NCBI GenBank assembly: GCA_045598965.1
Contig: JAZRVH010000027.1
Span: forward strand, 1 to 64,000
Direction of reading: 5' to 3'
DNA from: RGIG426 sp045598965
GTDB lineage: Bacteria; Bacillota; Clostridia; Oscillospirales; Acutalibacteraceae
DNA length: 64,000 nt
Below the pieces are notes generated by a model, which searched no databases, was not told the DNA's origin, and saw only the letters and a list, made by a program, of their open reading frames with translations. The translations under genes were made by a program, and so were the position numbers. Shown one piece after another: positions 36,901-43,413 of the stretch (its first letter is position 1; each line of letters starts with the position of its first letter).

Positions 36901-38196
36901 AAGTTGACGGTTACGATGGCAACCGGTGACAACATCGGTGTCTACAATGGCTCGACGAAACTCGGCACGGCTTCTTCTGGCGAGACGAAAGAGTTTACGT
37001 TCACGGCGTCCGGTACGACGGCGGATATTGAACTCTATTCCTACAATGCCACCTACACGGTGAGCAACGTATCGTTGGTTGCAAGCGGCAGCACGCCGGC
37101 GACCGAGCCGAGCCAGACTACGCCGACACAATCGCAACCGAGTGGCAAGTATTCGTTGAGCAGTACGCTTTCGCTGAACAAGACGGCTGACACTACACTT
37201 GTGGATAACCTTGTTACTCCGGTGCAGTACAGTGCCGGTGAGACTGCGACCTTCCAGATTGTGTTCCAGAAGGTGTATCAGCCGACCAACAAGGGCGATG
37301 CGGGCTTGCGTGCTCTCGTCCCGATTAAGGCGAATGGTGCGGATCTCGCTGCTTCCTCGTGGGAAATCGGTGAGGCACAAGGTAGTAACAACTTCACGGT
37401 TACCTTCACCTATAACGTGACGATGAATGCCAATACCGTGATCAGCGGCTTGCTCGGTGAGGGTTACCACGGAACGGTTACCGTATCGTCCGGCGGTGGC
37501 AGTACGCCTGCCACCGATCCGACGCAGGCGACCACCAAAGCGAAATACGATGTGACGCTCGGCAGTGTGTCCGGCGGTACAATCGAAGCCAGCCAGATCA
37601 AGGCGGAGGAGGGTGAGCAAATCACCCTGACCGCCACGCCGAACTCCGGCTACACCTTCGGCAGCTGGAACGTGACCGGTGCGACGGTGGCGGATGCCTC
37701 CAACGCCTCCACCACGTTCACCATGCCGGCGGGCAACGTGACGGTTTCCGCCACGTTCAACGAGAACACGCCGGCCGGCGGCGGTAACGTCTTACCTGCC
37801 AGTGCCACGCTGTGGCAGTACTCGCCGGGTACAAATAGTACCTTTACTGCCGGTACGGGTTCTGACTTTACCGTGACGTTGAGCGATAAGAACGGTCCGA
37901 CGATTGATTCCGTGCTTCTCGGTGACTATTTGACCGGCGGTCAAGCCTATGTGTTGAGTGGTACGATTACCAACAACACGGATAAAGCCATCACGTTTAA
38001 GCTTGGAGGATTCTATAGTCGATACGATGGCGAGACGTTTACGGTAGAGGCGGGTGCTTCCTTAACATTGGATAAAACCGTCACTGCCGGTAGTCAGGAT
38101 ATTTTGGGCTTGTACTGCAAGTTTGGTTTAACTACTTCCCAGTACACGACCGGTACGATCACTGTCAGCGGCTTGTCCATGACCCCCGCAACCTAA
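24925..38196 (+). CDS. Giant type IV pilin-like adhesin (4,423 aa)
   Basis: Residues 1-22 are a basic leader ending in Gly22. The prepilin-peptidase site G|FTMMEM has Glu at +5, followed by a 20-residue hydrophobic helix, as in true type IV pilins. GLUG repeats (GGLVGY forms) lie at about 579-789 and 1441-1512. Four copies of an unnamed module lie at about 2081-2256, 2272-2426, 2912-3059 and 3694-3836. A chitobiase/Fn3-like segment is at about 2649-2728. Three carbohydrate-binding-like NGxFxxGxxGW domains begin near 2731, 3097 and 3931. Eight InlB/Flg_new-type repeats ending FTMP...V.A.F fill 3246-3692, 3848-3922 and 4207-4281. Ser/Thr/Pro linkers separate modules. ATG 24925 follows GGGAGG; translation from the earlier in-frame codon lacks one. 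Pilins are normally 130-250 residues. A surface-displayed, pilus-assembled adhesin is inferred. Confidence 0.88.
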   Translation: MNNNTNYANSRPRSVKRKKRTGFTMMEMMITLAIMAILFGLAVPAVAQIQKNLEMARLNSYAKDVYLAAQNRLTSLKATGELVRLREELEDKYTVTVDPDNDPLPCYLPNADGTGGFMPQDWDESWGDLYYNFFGLMHNPTDASDNDAIISEIIPELSVTSTTLDKHYYIEFNPYNGDVYAAFYTDAKSGFTAADIHNLPREDKDDNGRTKAYLRDDFVNTAGDNVMVGYYRGDPTEMLKEKEIKEFDVHCELVNKEDLYIKVTCDLSTYASRRKYMEASVTLEQVGTENSVVIPLNLLMDSTLYNYDRVTNHQMIGWNGNEFVYYILLDGLEQDGVTPEGNGVIDKLLAQEGVTVNNADEFKEAFEAGCNLRATANVELDFAGDVVRTSDQNSVSHDQNSRFGEITSGPEGQTVRVGYVRQLQNLDGYSAGGNAFNIEQTRVEYVKVIDEETGDYVKEVDKETGIVHYQEEYTAGPVDIYFNAKYEGEGRDFLPWDSDFLVGEPTGADLKNYLTSFTPINYTFGGNKQTTYNANGCGLYDFNIVGPASGNTGLFGSVKNMTFKEVSLIDAKVQGGSGASTSVGGLAGKAEDSQFIKCGVRLTDKTLAEEVRYDDRADIYGTMASRVDSLKVSATDAKYIGGLVGYAKNSVFDYSYAAVKVEDEGAENAGGLAGYLEGTKAGSAYTVNACYTSEPTIGGDYTGGLVGYMKGGSIVGQSDGNVAMYPSYATGDVTGSSINGIVGGFVGKTEGSVSFSDCNSFGRVSHGADVTTTNMGGFVGSVMPGASFTDCAYLQQDRYNKGTEFGTAQPAGITARAYTDPAWRALDSDGNEENSDTDSYPYTIYMRSLIFPFTMAAQSEYNLEGTFIGYSPIPHYGDWPLEDNLQTMLAYYEIYADGTVGFYGSTSMNGDPDEAANGWHTDSLLRGDVECVEDGYAILSSDTLTSLVMGGTTYTLSADFSKGGIRFDNDGSTRTETMHAYRLPSDLQGMSSAYESQMNGTGGTYLQQVVLTGKNGSEEIFTDYTFYYCPVLAKTAINPTPSQADDPSSCPSAAEKAKAEFGETEKPEAGIVRSARQLNAIGRMSWFWNMNFEQECHVNFGTYVKNYCGIAGFDLSGDGQTGTYRNKPIGNNTPSGKKPYTGTYNGNYNKIIDYCLKISSANDSLDAGLFGVLYKGTVENVVLMASDPNGNNGAGTAWVKNTMTSGTAYHMAPLVGWVDYDDEAFEATGGTARTIGKPWSVSSIKDSISNGVFAFDGETRGEGDSGKWSDAKDEKNGVIGLTPQNNKQYLLVTVKGNFGVVDSATLVTKKPVQYHDDEVYSTSSAASIKDGEVTFRLAPGDCYYEVTPASTNPANGEVTPEHSEYKLGSKVSVTLTGGNAAGWDYNVTSFTAQLFTTEPVVPTGDDPATYITGIANMSTVKNCAVAGYIVDYTPNGSSGNEVQIGGLVGKNQGEVYNCSASNKRLSASGSSGTRFIGGIAGVNKDAIIANCYSGGVLAAMGNQTAYVSGVVGQMQKGNETRDWCPAETKLISCYSFCSMENNDSSNIHYFGVANGSESLILHSHFYETIVKTYGAPENQDNPVFAKLEDKDRSYAATIRGETVNIPYALSYAQMKKLFKGTGFALSGNTGRADYDHSWPYDQMLEGDFPFPAVVTDNSGAFVHYGDWPAPNGTIYNLEFSPNGTFWVDFCVEAANQTDFNYNWGDWLKELKYQWEIGNFKKGDYIEIIVEPEFKFEDPEAWGLFQCCIHTMMNDTGADVEDAQNDTSYEDQPINFVNGQVYQFLFDVEEAVLHLNNDPQLWFAIDYNRKGGANGKLWSDVKDNHFEDDGTPAGDTNRFRLNTIKVNIYRDNSSTSTTDITSRKSTTTLGEGETTSVAEATHLELLKAWDFEPVNGTPATNILSTDKGPMVAGVISDTLYAGTASTGHSNMITLSNANDFRMNISDAFNNEAKLKKNECYQVEATFALGDGAAKDMSIRPCLVSGEDLFYASSYTLIQKRATSGANEGKVIWAKALYTFGEEGAIIDDNAYIKWIPRDGSNTLNGDLYVDNITVKKVAQGADPTATSATEATIPVDDDDAKLVAYWASDHATAIQAPHYEVRPADGYRYFSVGGKDVTGKVEWKEFLRQHESLTETQYMIVTLQYPEAYDTDSVSADNFTFTCDSYAYGENQTLSEVSAAVGEDAFDKETRTVKWMIGGPLNRSANVEYDTTLRTYFAYRNADVLINNNVLTGQELAKQFYITVSIYDRDPNATGMTVPTTTQSRTTKQLSGGTAVHTFAADTLVDKYMSFGVDDNKYVGYVDGNTSNTMSWNEFVNMVGALGDGQYLRVTLTNNNAPFGSLDLAAQTIQINAYRGVDGKIIKGEKAKSMNASTIVYQVNGPLDLNTVASDGSKEGYNDAGLVFTGTGDVGVDTSILVEIMSTATTAQLQGDNLDVLKDETISNKPVTITLSGDNFASSVRANDIITSWFSGLGDLGLSAKVASVSGNVLTANISGTVTVTPTADVPVGVTVPGEFTAKGGNDIVASGSFVISKKEPKASIIGDEMTRSFFVNEDAPQTYVDIKVANAEITTNLGSVADWYIGTLPTGLALSEVSRTNETTVHLVFTGHPTEQTDKHLTFKVPSFANTSGTQLDVPGDMTFSVITRPTVDVPTFSLAAGTYPGSRTVALSCETVDAEIEYKTIKDGVESAWTLYINPIVLTDGETQVIAHAKKEGCITSADVSNTYIITHDDNLLKNGYFEDGLDGWTFTPASANVQVVNGVLTVTDFHSSNALEVTASLKDGVTLKPDTTYRLSFIMNTNNENMMVKVVPGGNKSTEYTKSGTYEFKTVSDPNALSTFKIYISSPRNLVDGSGADLPVSGTFDTFVLTEVGGGSNPTITTESTTSQAESSIASQPESSAAESSTTSTVPGERTKVAQWVTTAGISHSEFKQNYGESYVRVYGNCPGMKDGTSSKTWREFLADIGSVSANQYFEIAFTHVDGESFHGAVNDGTKSFMSNTGYNPSTTTLVSADDLKVLFETNGALTYLGESDPHLEATLQGATGIPSNTDIICTVTLWEGSHGGETSEPSTSQSSSTPSESSQSETSQSETSQPSTYTNLIKNGNFADGMNGWTLNNGGTASVVNGVLTIPSQEFYPDLKISASLIDGYTIKPGIDYTLKFDMNSSNPESLYVKIRPGINDNGLVSCKESGKYHFTTTADVTSDKFEIWIQGAKSIAGLSATFDNFILVEGDGSNIPEGGDPNPPVTETYSVTVTGGNADKTSGVAQGETVTLTPPTTAPEQGKEFDKWQVVSGDITITNNTFVMPASDVEVKALYKWHEYSITVYGGNANGKSTAHYGETIQLNANTPETGKEFANWTVDSPSGLTIDGATATMTTFTMPESDVVIRANFTDKEYTITVNSNNATFGTAKVVGDVTKGTYATEYTLSYEPADGYRLASWTVSPSSVTVGENLKFLMPAENVTITAVFEKIVVPTHNVTVTGGTVNGGTGVATVAEGDTVTITASDPSTGYEFTGWTVTSPSGLSLVSTTASTTTFTMPKADVAITANFAKVNYNVTCGTVTGGTLTVNKTTANYGDTVTVTATPSTGYTTGTITMNGTPITGNTFTMPAANVTVSATFNKQSFAITVNNDSAKGTVTAPTTAAYGDTVTLSAVANAGWTFTGWTVNAGGVTVTNNQFQMPANAVTLTANYTADTSSPIASWSTTGGIGEVGYQNGVSTMKVKYNTPGTSGKTLEAFMNGLTLNANQYVKVTYTTASGTKFGNARRAATTFDMRAVSGGTRAVYTANDSTIVAYVVEPTAKTTDPSFDISWTNASAVPANTDVTVTVEVYNYTTSPIAGMDVTDASKAYTVTVVGGSASPASASPNTSVTVTPTVPSGQKFTGWTVDASDYLYVATVTPGSTANPLTFTMPYNNVKLTANFEEDETSDTPTTGDLIVNGNFAVTDSNASGFGWDITHLNTWSFSGNTATITCFNKQGTGLIQHVTGLTAGTEYKLTVTMATGDNIGVYNGSTKLGTASSGETKEFTFTASGTTADIELYSYNATYTVSNVSLVASGSTPATEPSQTTPTQSQPSGKYSLSSTLSLNKTADTTLVDNLVTPVQYSAGETATFQIVFQKVYQPTNKGDAGLRALVPIKANGADLAASSWEIGEAQGSNNFTVTFTYNVTMNANTVISGLLGEGYHGTVTVSSGGGSTPATDPTQATTKAKYDVTLGSVSGGTIEASQIKAEEGEQITLTATPNSGYTFGSWNVTGATVADASNASTTFTMPAGNVTVSATFNENTPAGGGNVLPASATLWQYSPGTNSTFTAGTGSDFTVTLSDKNGPTIDSVLLGDYLTGGQAYVLSGTITNNTDKAITFKLGGFYSRYDGETFTVEAGASLTLDKTVTAGSQDILGLYCKFGLTTSQYTTGTITVSGLSMTPAT

Positions 38197-38208
38197 CCCC
38201 ATAGCAAT

Positions 38209-38244
38209 AATCCCTCCGCCCGTCCTCGGGCGGGCGGAGGGATT
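38209..38244 (+). terminator. Strong hairpin after the giant pilin gene
   Basis: AATCCCTCCGCCCG pairs with CGGGCGGAGGGATT (14 bp, 8-base loop at most), followed by GTCTTTT. It is probably a leaky terminator or 3' stabiliser that keeps giant-pilin mRNA in excess of the assembly genes. Confidence 0.65.
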
Positions 38245-38358
38245 GTCTTTTGACGGATTTTGCCGCATTTTCCTGCGACAACGTCCCTGAAAAGACAATC
38301 GGTAAAAAAACACGAAATGATAACACTCCGCCGCTTTCGGCGAAAAGGAGGCTTTTTT

Positions 38359-39453
38359 GTGAAAACAAATTCGTTCACGAAAAAATTAAAGAGTAACACC
38401 GGTGCCTCAATGTTGTTGGCATTGGCGTTCTTTCTGATGTGCTTTTTTGTTGCTTCGGTGGTAATGGCGTCGGCATCGGTCAATGCTTCACGTGCTTTGG
38501 CACAAAAAGAGGAGCAACGCTCTTACTTTGCCATCCAGTCGGCAGAAGACCTTATCAAAGGGATGTTCAAAGAAATCAACGGCGAGGACCGAAGTGCCAA
38601 TATGCAAAAAATTGATCTTCAACCGGCGTTGAATCCGGACGGTACCGAAGTTTTTGATGATGCCGGAAACGCCGTTTCCGTACAGGCAACCACGTATGGC
38701 GGATATCATTTGAGAGAAGAGGTTATCACCTATAGTTGCGGTAAAGAGCCTCGTGAGTTTACCGTTCTCGGAAAGAAGCAGAGTGTCGGCGGCACAATTG
38801 CCTTGCTGGATGTTCTCCCGGATCCGGGTTCGGTCGATAATGGTTTGCCGGAGGATATTGATTATTCCAAAGATGAGTTCGGATTGGATTGTATTGGCAA
38901 CAAAAACAACGTGGTGTTTAAGGACGCTATTGAAGAAGTGACGTCGCTGGTGCTTTGTAAACGCTTGTTTAACCAGGGCGAAAAGAGTATGCCGGATGAC
39001 AGCGGCCTTAAAGATTATTTTGACATTGCCAGCTCGAATATGGACAACGGAAAACCGTTCTCGCTCGTGGATAATCCCGATTATACATACTATTTTGACA
39101 TTAAACCGTTGGAGGAAGCAGGCAAGCACGCCCAGAACATTCCCACCGTTCATGTAAAAATGACGGCGGATAACTACGCCAACCTCTATTTTGAATTGAC
39201 GGTGGATTCCCGGTTCGCCTCCACGTATTCCGCCATCGTTAAGGCGAAAGCCACTATTGATACCACTACACCGAACAATAGCTTGCTTAGATATCCGGTT
39301 ATCGGTCCGGACCGTTGCCCTTCGTTGTCTGATGCGACCAAGGTTGTCACTCACCGTGTGACCAAAAACGTGTCGGACACCTATGTGGCATGGTACACTA
39401 AGGATATTGAAGTCAAAAAGGGTGTTTCCAGTAAAACCGAAAGCAGTAGCTGA
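38359..39453 (+). CDS. PilX/GspK-like minor pilus protein
   Basis: A 364-residue protein with a basic N-terminus (about 1-17), a hydrophobic helix at about 20-42 (GASMLLALAFFLMC), then a soluble domain. It lacks the G|FxxxE prepilin site, since Gly is followed by ASML. It may be an N-terminally anchored PilX/PilW-type accessory rather than a processed pilin. Start is GTG 38359 seven bases after AAAGGAGG; an ATG further upstream has no ribosome-binding site. It sits with two other pilin-like genes directly ahead of pilB, the usual place for minor pilins that prime assembly. Confidence 0.7.
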   Translation: MKTNSFTKKLKSNTGASMLLALAFFLMCFFVASVVMASASVNASRALAQKEEQRSYFAIQSAEDLIKGMFKEINGEDRSANMQKIDLQPALNPDGTEVFDDAGNAVSVQATTYGGYHLREEVITYSCGKEPREFTVLGKKQSVGGTIALLDVLPDPGSVDNGLPEDIDYSKDEFGLDCIGNKNNVVFKDAIEEVTSLVLCKRLFNQGEKSMPDDSGLKDYFDIASSNMDNGKPFSLVDNPDYTYYFDIKPLEEAGKHAQNIPTVHVKMTADNYANLYFELTVDSRFASTYSAIVKAKATIDTTTPNNSLLRYPVIGPDRCPSLSDATKVVTHRVTKNVSDTYVAWYTKDIEVKKGVSSKTESSS

Positions 39454-39470
39454 AAGGAGAGTGTTTTGCC

Positions 39471-39884
39471 ATGAAAAAACGATTGTTTGCTAAGCTTAGA
39501 AGTAAAGCGGGCGAAACGCTCGTTGAGACGTTATTTGCTATTCTCATCGCCACATTTGCAAGCATTTTGCTTGCCGGCTCGACCACCACGGCGGTGGAGT
39601 TGAACCGCCAGGCTCGGGAACGTGATCGGGTGAACCAACTTTGCCTTGAAAAGCTGGCAAAGCAGAACCCGGATGATGTGCAAGTGATTAAGAAGAAACT
39701 CAGAATTGCTCCGATGCAAATGAATGCCGACGGAAAACTGGAACCGAAAGCCGAAGGGGATCACGAAAAAGATCCTGTGGATATTGACGTGAGTTACAAT
39801 GGGTGCAAGATCGATGAAGCCGGTACTCTCGGTGATTTCAGCACCTATTCGCTGATTGTGACAACATCTGAGGAAGAACCGTGA
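39471..39884 (+). CDS. Minor prepilin-like protein (137 aa)
   Basis: Short pilin-like protein. A basic leader ends at AG|ETLVE, a variant of the G|FTLVE prepilin site in which position +1 is Glu instead of Phe and Glu is retained at +5. A hydrophobic helix follows (about 17-38), then a small soluble domain with a Cys pair (about Cys51 and Cys113) that might form a disulfide. The ATG follows AAAGGAGAG. Size and position fit a PilV/GspI-type minor pilin. Confidence 0.75.
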   Translation: MKKRLFAKLRSKAGETLVETLFAILIATFASILLAGSTTTAVELNRQARERDRVNQLCLEKLAKQNPDDVQVIKKKLRIAPMQMNADGKLEPKAEGDHEKDPVDIDVSYNGCKIDEAGTLGDFSTYSLIVTTSEEEP

Positions 39885-39915
39885 TTTCAGAACGACTGTC
39901 GAGGAGGAATGAACC

Positions 39916-40584
39916 ATGCGTCTATTAAAACGATGCACTAAAAAATTAAAATCCAACCGTGGTTTTACGCTGCTTGAGATGTTGGTTGCCCTCGCCATTG
40001 TGGTGATGTTGTCTTTGATGATGTCCGTTGGCTCCTCTGTTGGTGCCCAGGTACAGCGGGAATCTACCTTTGTCGCTCAAAGCGATATTTTGGCGTCAAC
40101 AATCAACACGGCTCTTGGTGACGTGTTGAGGTATTCGGATGTTACTCTCGTAGACGAGCTTGCTGACGGAACGGAACCGTCCCCAAACGAGGCTTACAAG
40201 TATGAGAGCATCCTCACCAATGAGGCGGGTCAACAATTGCTGATTAACAACGACGGATACGGTGTCAGCGGTGGAGCCCTCGTGTTGGATACCAGCAGGG
40301 ATTCTGTGCCGGTGGCGTTGAAGCAAAATGAGAAAATCGCAACCACAGATGGCGACGGTAATGAAATACTTAACGACCAGTTAAAAACCTACTATCTCGT
40401 CAGCCATGGTGTGTATACAAATCTTACCGTTATGAATGATGATGATCATCCGTTTACTCTCAAATATGTAGAGCCCTCCGGTACGACACCGTATTATGAG
40501 GCAAGCTATTGGATTTCGGAGAAAAACGGTTCGAAACCGATGAAAAAGGAAGTAAAAGCGTACTTCCGCATTGTTAACGAGTAA
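39916..40584 (+). CDS. Type IV prepilin, minor (222 aa)
   Basis: Textbook class III signal: a 16-residue basic leader, RG|FTLLEM with Glu at +5, and a hydrophobic helix LVALAIVVMLSLMMSV. The remaining 180 residues are a soluble domain resembling PilW/GspJ-like minor pilins in size. ATG follows GAGGAGG. It lies between the two other pilin-like genes and pilB in the same transcription unit, and should be processed by the PilD encoded downstream. Confidence 0.85.
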   Translation: MRLLKRCTKKLKSNRGFTLLEMLVALAIVVMLSLMMSVGSSVGAQVQRESTFVAQSDILASTINTALGDVLRYSDVTLVDELADGTEPSPNEAYKYESILTNEAGQQLLINNDGYGVSGGALVLDTSRDSVPVALKQNEKIATTDGDGNEILNDQLKTYYLVSHGVYTNLTVMNDDDHPFTLKYVEPSGTTPYYEASYWISEKNGSKPMKKEVKAYFRIVNE

Positions 40585-40621
40585 TTATTCCAAATTAATT
40601 CTACTTTAGGGGGACTTTTCA

Positions 40622-42316
40622 ATGGCTTACAAACGGCTCGGCGATATGCTGCTTGAAGCGAACAAAATCAGTGAGGAACAGCTCCGTCAGGCACTGGAAT
40701 TCCAGAAGGAGACCGGTCAACGTCTCGGTATGGTGCTTGTGAAAGCCGGCATTATCACGGAGGAAGATTTGATTGATGCATTGCGTGTCCAGTTGCACGT
40801 GGATTTTGTGGATCTCTCGTCCGAAATGCCGAACCCGGCACTGGCCGATTTGGTTCCGAAAAAATTAGCTCGTGAGCACTTTGTGGTGCCGGTACGTGCG
40901 GTGGATAACACCTTGTACCTCGCCATGGTGGACCCGCTGGACTTCGTGGCGTTGGATGAAGCTAAGGCGGCAACCCAAATGAACATCGTTCCGCTTATTG
41001 CTACCAGCAGTGCAACCGAGCGGATGCTCATTAACCTTTACGGTGCGGACAACGCCAACCAGGCGTTGGAAGAACTGCAAATGGAGGAGGGCGACTCCCG
41101 TGCCTCCGACGGTGCCGTGAAGAGCCACCAAATCGACAGCGATGATGAAGAAGCTGCTCCGATTATTCGTCTTGTGAACTCTATCATTGAGCGTGCCGTG
41201 AACGAAAACGCCAGTGATATTCACATTGAGCCTCGTGAGACCGAGTTGACAGTTCGTCTGCGTACTGACGGTGTGCTTCGTCAAATCTTGTCCATTCCGA
41301 AAAAATCCCAATCGGCGGTTATTTCCCGTATTAAGATTATCGGTTCTATGGATATCGCCGAACGTCGTATCCCGCAGGACGGCCGTGCGAACGTTCGTGC
41401 CCGTGGTCAGGACATTGACCTTCGTATTTCTTCTCTGCCGACCATCTACGGCGAGAAAATCGTTATTCGTTTGTTGCGTAAGAACACCGAAATGCTCACC
41501 TTGGACGGTGTGGGACTTACCGGTGAGAACTACGACAACGTGGTAAAATTGATTTCCAACAGCAACGGCGTTATTTTGATCGTGGGCCCGACCGGTTCCG
41601 GTAAATCGTCCACCATGACCGCCATTGTTTCCCGCCTCAATCAAGAAGAGGTTAACCTGGTTACGTTGGAAGACCCGGTCGAGTACAACATCGACGGTGT
41701 CAACCAGGTACAAATCAACGAGAAAACCGGTATGACCTTTGCCAGCGGTCTTCGTTCTATTTTGCGTCAGGACCCGGACGTTATCTCCGTCGGTGAAATT
41801 CGTGACGGTGAGACCTCCGAGATCGCCATGCGTTCCGCTATCACCGGTCACTTGGTTATCTCCACCCTCCACACCAACGATGCTCCGTCCACTGTCGACC
41901 GTTTGCTCGATATGGGCACGCCTCGCTTCCTTATTCACAGTGCTATGCGTGGCGTTATCTCTCAACGTCTGGTGCGTCGTATTTGCCCCCGTTGTAAAGA
42001 AGAATATATTCCGGATGATGAGGAACTGCGTAAGTCCGGTTTGACCCGTGAGGAAGCCAACCAGCATGTGTTCTATCGTGGTAAGGGTTGCCCCGACTGT
42101 CACGACAGCGGCTATCGTGGTCGTATTGCTGTGTTCGAGATTATGATGTTCTCTTCTAATGTCCAACGTGTTATTTCCGAGGGAGGAAGCCGAGGAGATC
42201 TTGACAAAGCTTTGGAGCAAGACGGTTTCCACACTCTGCGTGACGACTGTCTGCGTGTGGTGTATGACGGTACATCTACGCTTGCAGAGCTTATCCGTAC
42301 GGTTAACGCCAACTAA
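40622..42316 (+). CDS. pilB: Type IV pilus extension ATPase with MshEN domain
   Basis: Cytoplasmic hexameric ATPase powering pilus extension, 564 residues. Residues 5-57 are two 24-residue RLGxxL...Q motifs (5-28 and 34-57) joined by five residues, the published MshEN c-di-GMP-binding signature. The GspE N2 region follows to about 145. The ATPase core has Walker A GPTGSGKSS (about residue 323), Asp and His boxes (ending TLHTND), and a CxxC...CxxC zinc finger (CPRC, CPDC; about 458-500). The size is typical. Presence of the intact MshEN motif implies pilus extension responds to c-di-GMP. AGGGGG-type ribosome-binding site at about 40609. It is followed 20 bases later by pilT. Confidence 0.95.
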   Translation: MAYKRLGDMLLEANKISEEQLRQALEFQKETGQRLGMVLVKAGIITEEDLIDALRVQLHVDFVDLSSEMPNPALADLVPKKLAREHFVVPVRAVDNTLYLAMVDPLDFVALDEAKAATQMNIVPLIATSSATERMLINLYGADNANQALEELQMEEGDSRASDGAVKSHQIDSDDEEAAPIIRLVNSIIERAVNENASDIHIEPRETELTVRLRTDGVLRQILSIPKKSQSAVISRIKIIGSMDIAERRIPQDGRANVRARGQDIDLRISSLPTIYGEKIVIRLLRKNTEMLTLDGVGLTGENYDNVVKLISNSNGVILIVGPTGSGKSSTMTAIVSRLNQEEVNLVTLEDPVEYNIDGVNQVQINEKTGMTFASGLRSILRQDPDVISVGEIRDGETSEIAMRSAITGHLVISTLHTNDAPSTVDRLLDMGTPRFLIHSAMRGVISQRLVRRICPRCKEEYIPDDEELRKSGLTREEANQHVFYRGKGCPDCHDSGYRGRIAVFEIMMFSSNVQRVISEGGSRGDLDKALEQDGFHTLRDDCLRVVYDGTSTLAELIRTVNAN

Positions 42317-42336
42317 ATATATAAAGGAGATTCGTT

Positions 42337-43413
42337 ATGGTCACGATTGGTCAGATTATGGACGCTGCAGTCCCGCAGCGTGCATCCGATATTCATATTG
42401 CCCCCGGCGGGCCCGTTCGCATTCGTGTGGACGGCAAGCTGGTCCCTATGGGAAACTACATTATGTCCCACGAGGAAGTGGAAGCTATTTGTATCGAGCT
42501 TTCGTCTGAGGCGAAGTACGATACGATGCGTAAAATCGGCGAGGTGGACGAGGGTTGGTCTTATAAAGGCCGCCGTTGCCGTGTTCACCTTTTCCGCCGC
42601 CAGCATGAGCCGGCAGTGGCACTTCGTTTGCTCAACGATGATATCCCGGATATGGAGAAGTTGCGTCTCCCGCCGGCTATCCATAAATTCCCGGATTTGG
42701 AGCGTGGCATCGTCATCGTTACCGGCGAAACCGGTGCTGGTAAATCCACGACGCTTGCGTCTATTATCAACACCATTAATCACAACTATCCGAAACATAT
42801 CGTGACGTTGGAAGACCCGATTGAGTACCTCTATGATGAGGATAAATGCTATATCAGTCAACGCCAAATCGGTGTAGATACAATTAGCTATGCCGAGGGC
42901 CTTCGTGCTTCTCTTCGTGAGGACCCGGACGTTATCTTGATTGGTGAGATGCGTGACCCGGAGACGGTTGAAACGGCTTTGACTGCTGCCGAAACCGGAC
43001 ACTTGGTGTTTGGTACCCTTCACACCAACTCTTGTGCGGACTCTATTGACCGTCTTGTTGACGTGTTCCCTGAGGCTCGCCAAAACCAGATTCGTTTGCA
43101 GCTGTCCCAGACTCTGCAAGCGGTCGTCAGCCAACAATTGTTGCCGCACCTTAGCGGTAAAGGACGTGTGGCGGCGGTGGAGGTTATGATTGTGAACTCC
43201 GCTATCCGTAACCTGATTCGTGAAGCCAAAACGCCGCAAATCGCCAACACCATTGCCACTTCCGCCCATGAGGGTAGTGTGACGATGGACAACGCTTTGG
43301 CACAGTTGGCACTTCGTAAACTTATTTCGCACCAAGACGCCATCGGCGCCGCAATGGATCGTGAATATGTGAAAAAACAACTGATGACGCAAGGAAGGAG
43401 CATGGCGTTTTGA
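42337..43413 (+). CDS. pilT: Type IV pilus retraction ATPase
   Basis: A 358-residue PilT-family ATPase that depolymerises the pilus, giving twitching motility or pulling force. Walker A GETGAGKST (about residue 130), Asp box EDPIEY, Walker B LIGEMRDPET and His box TLHTNS are all PilT-type. No zinc finger, as expected. ATG follows AAAGGAG. Its presence means the pili made here are probably retractile. It overlaps pilC by four bases. Confidence 0.95.
   Translation: MVTIGQIMDAAVPQRASDIHIAPGGPVRIRVDGKLVPMGNYIMSHEEVEAICIELSSEAKYDTMRKIGEVDEGWSYKGRRCRVHLFRRQHEPAVALRLLNDDIPDMEKLRLPPAIHKFPDLERGIVIVTGETGAGKSTTLASIINTINHNYPKHIVTLEDPIEYLYDEDKCYISQRQIGVDTISYAEGLRASLREDPDVILIGEMRDPETVETALTAAETGHLVFGTLHTNSCADSIDRLVDVFPEARQNQIRLQLSQTLQAVVSQQLLPHLSGKGRVAAVEVMIVNSAIRNLIREAKTPQIANTIATSAHEGSVTMDNALAQLALRKLISHQDAIGAAMDREYVKKQLMTQGRSMAF

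Noticed and set aside
28933..37620. Long open frames on the minus strand opposite the giant pilin gene (for example 28933-31215, 31300-34107, 34336-37620)
   Set aside because: They lack ribosome-binding sites and recognisable protein features. They arise because the biased codon use of the plus-strand gene avoids stop triplets in that antisense frame.
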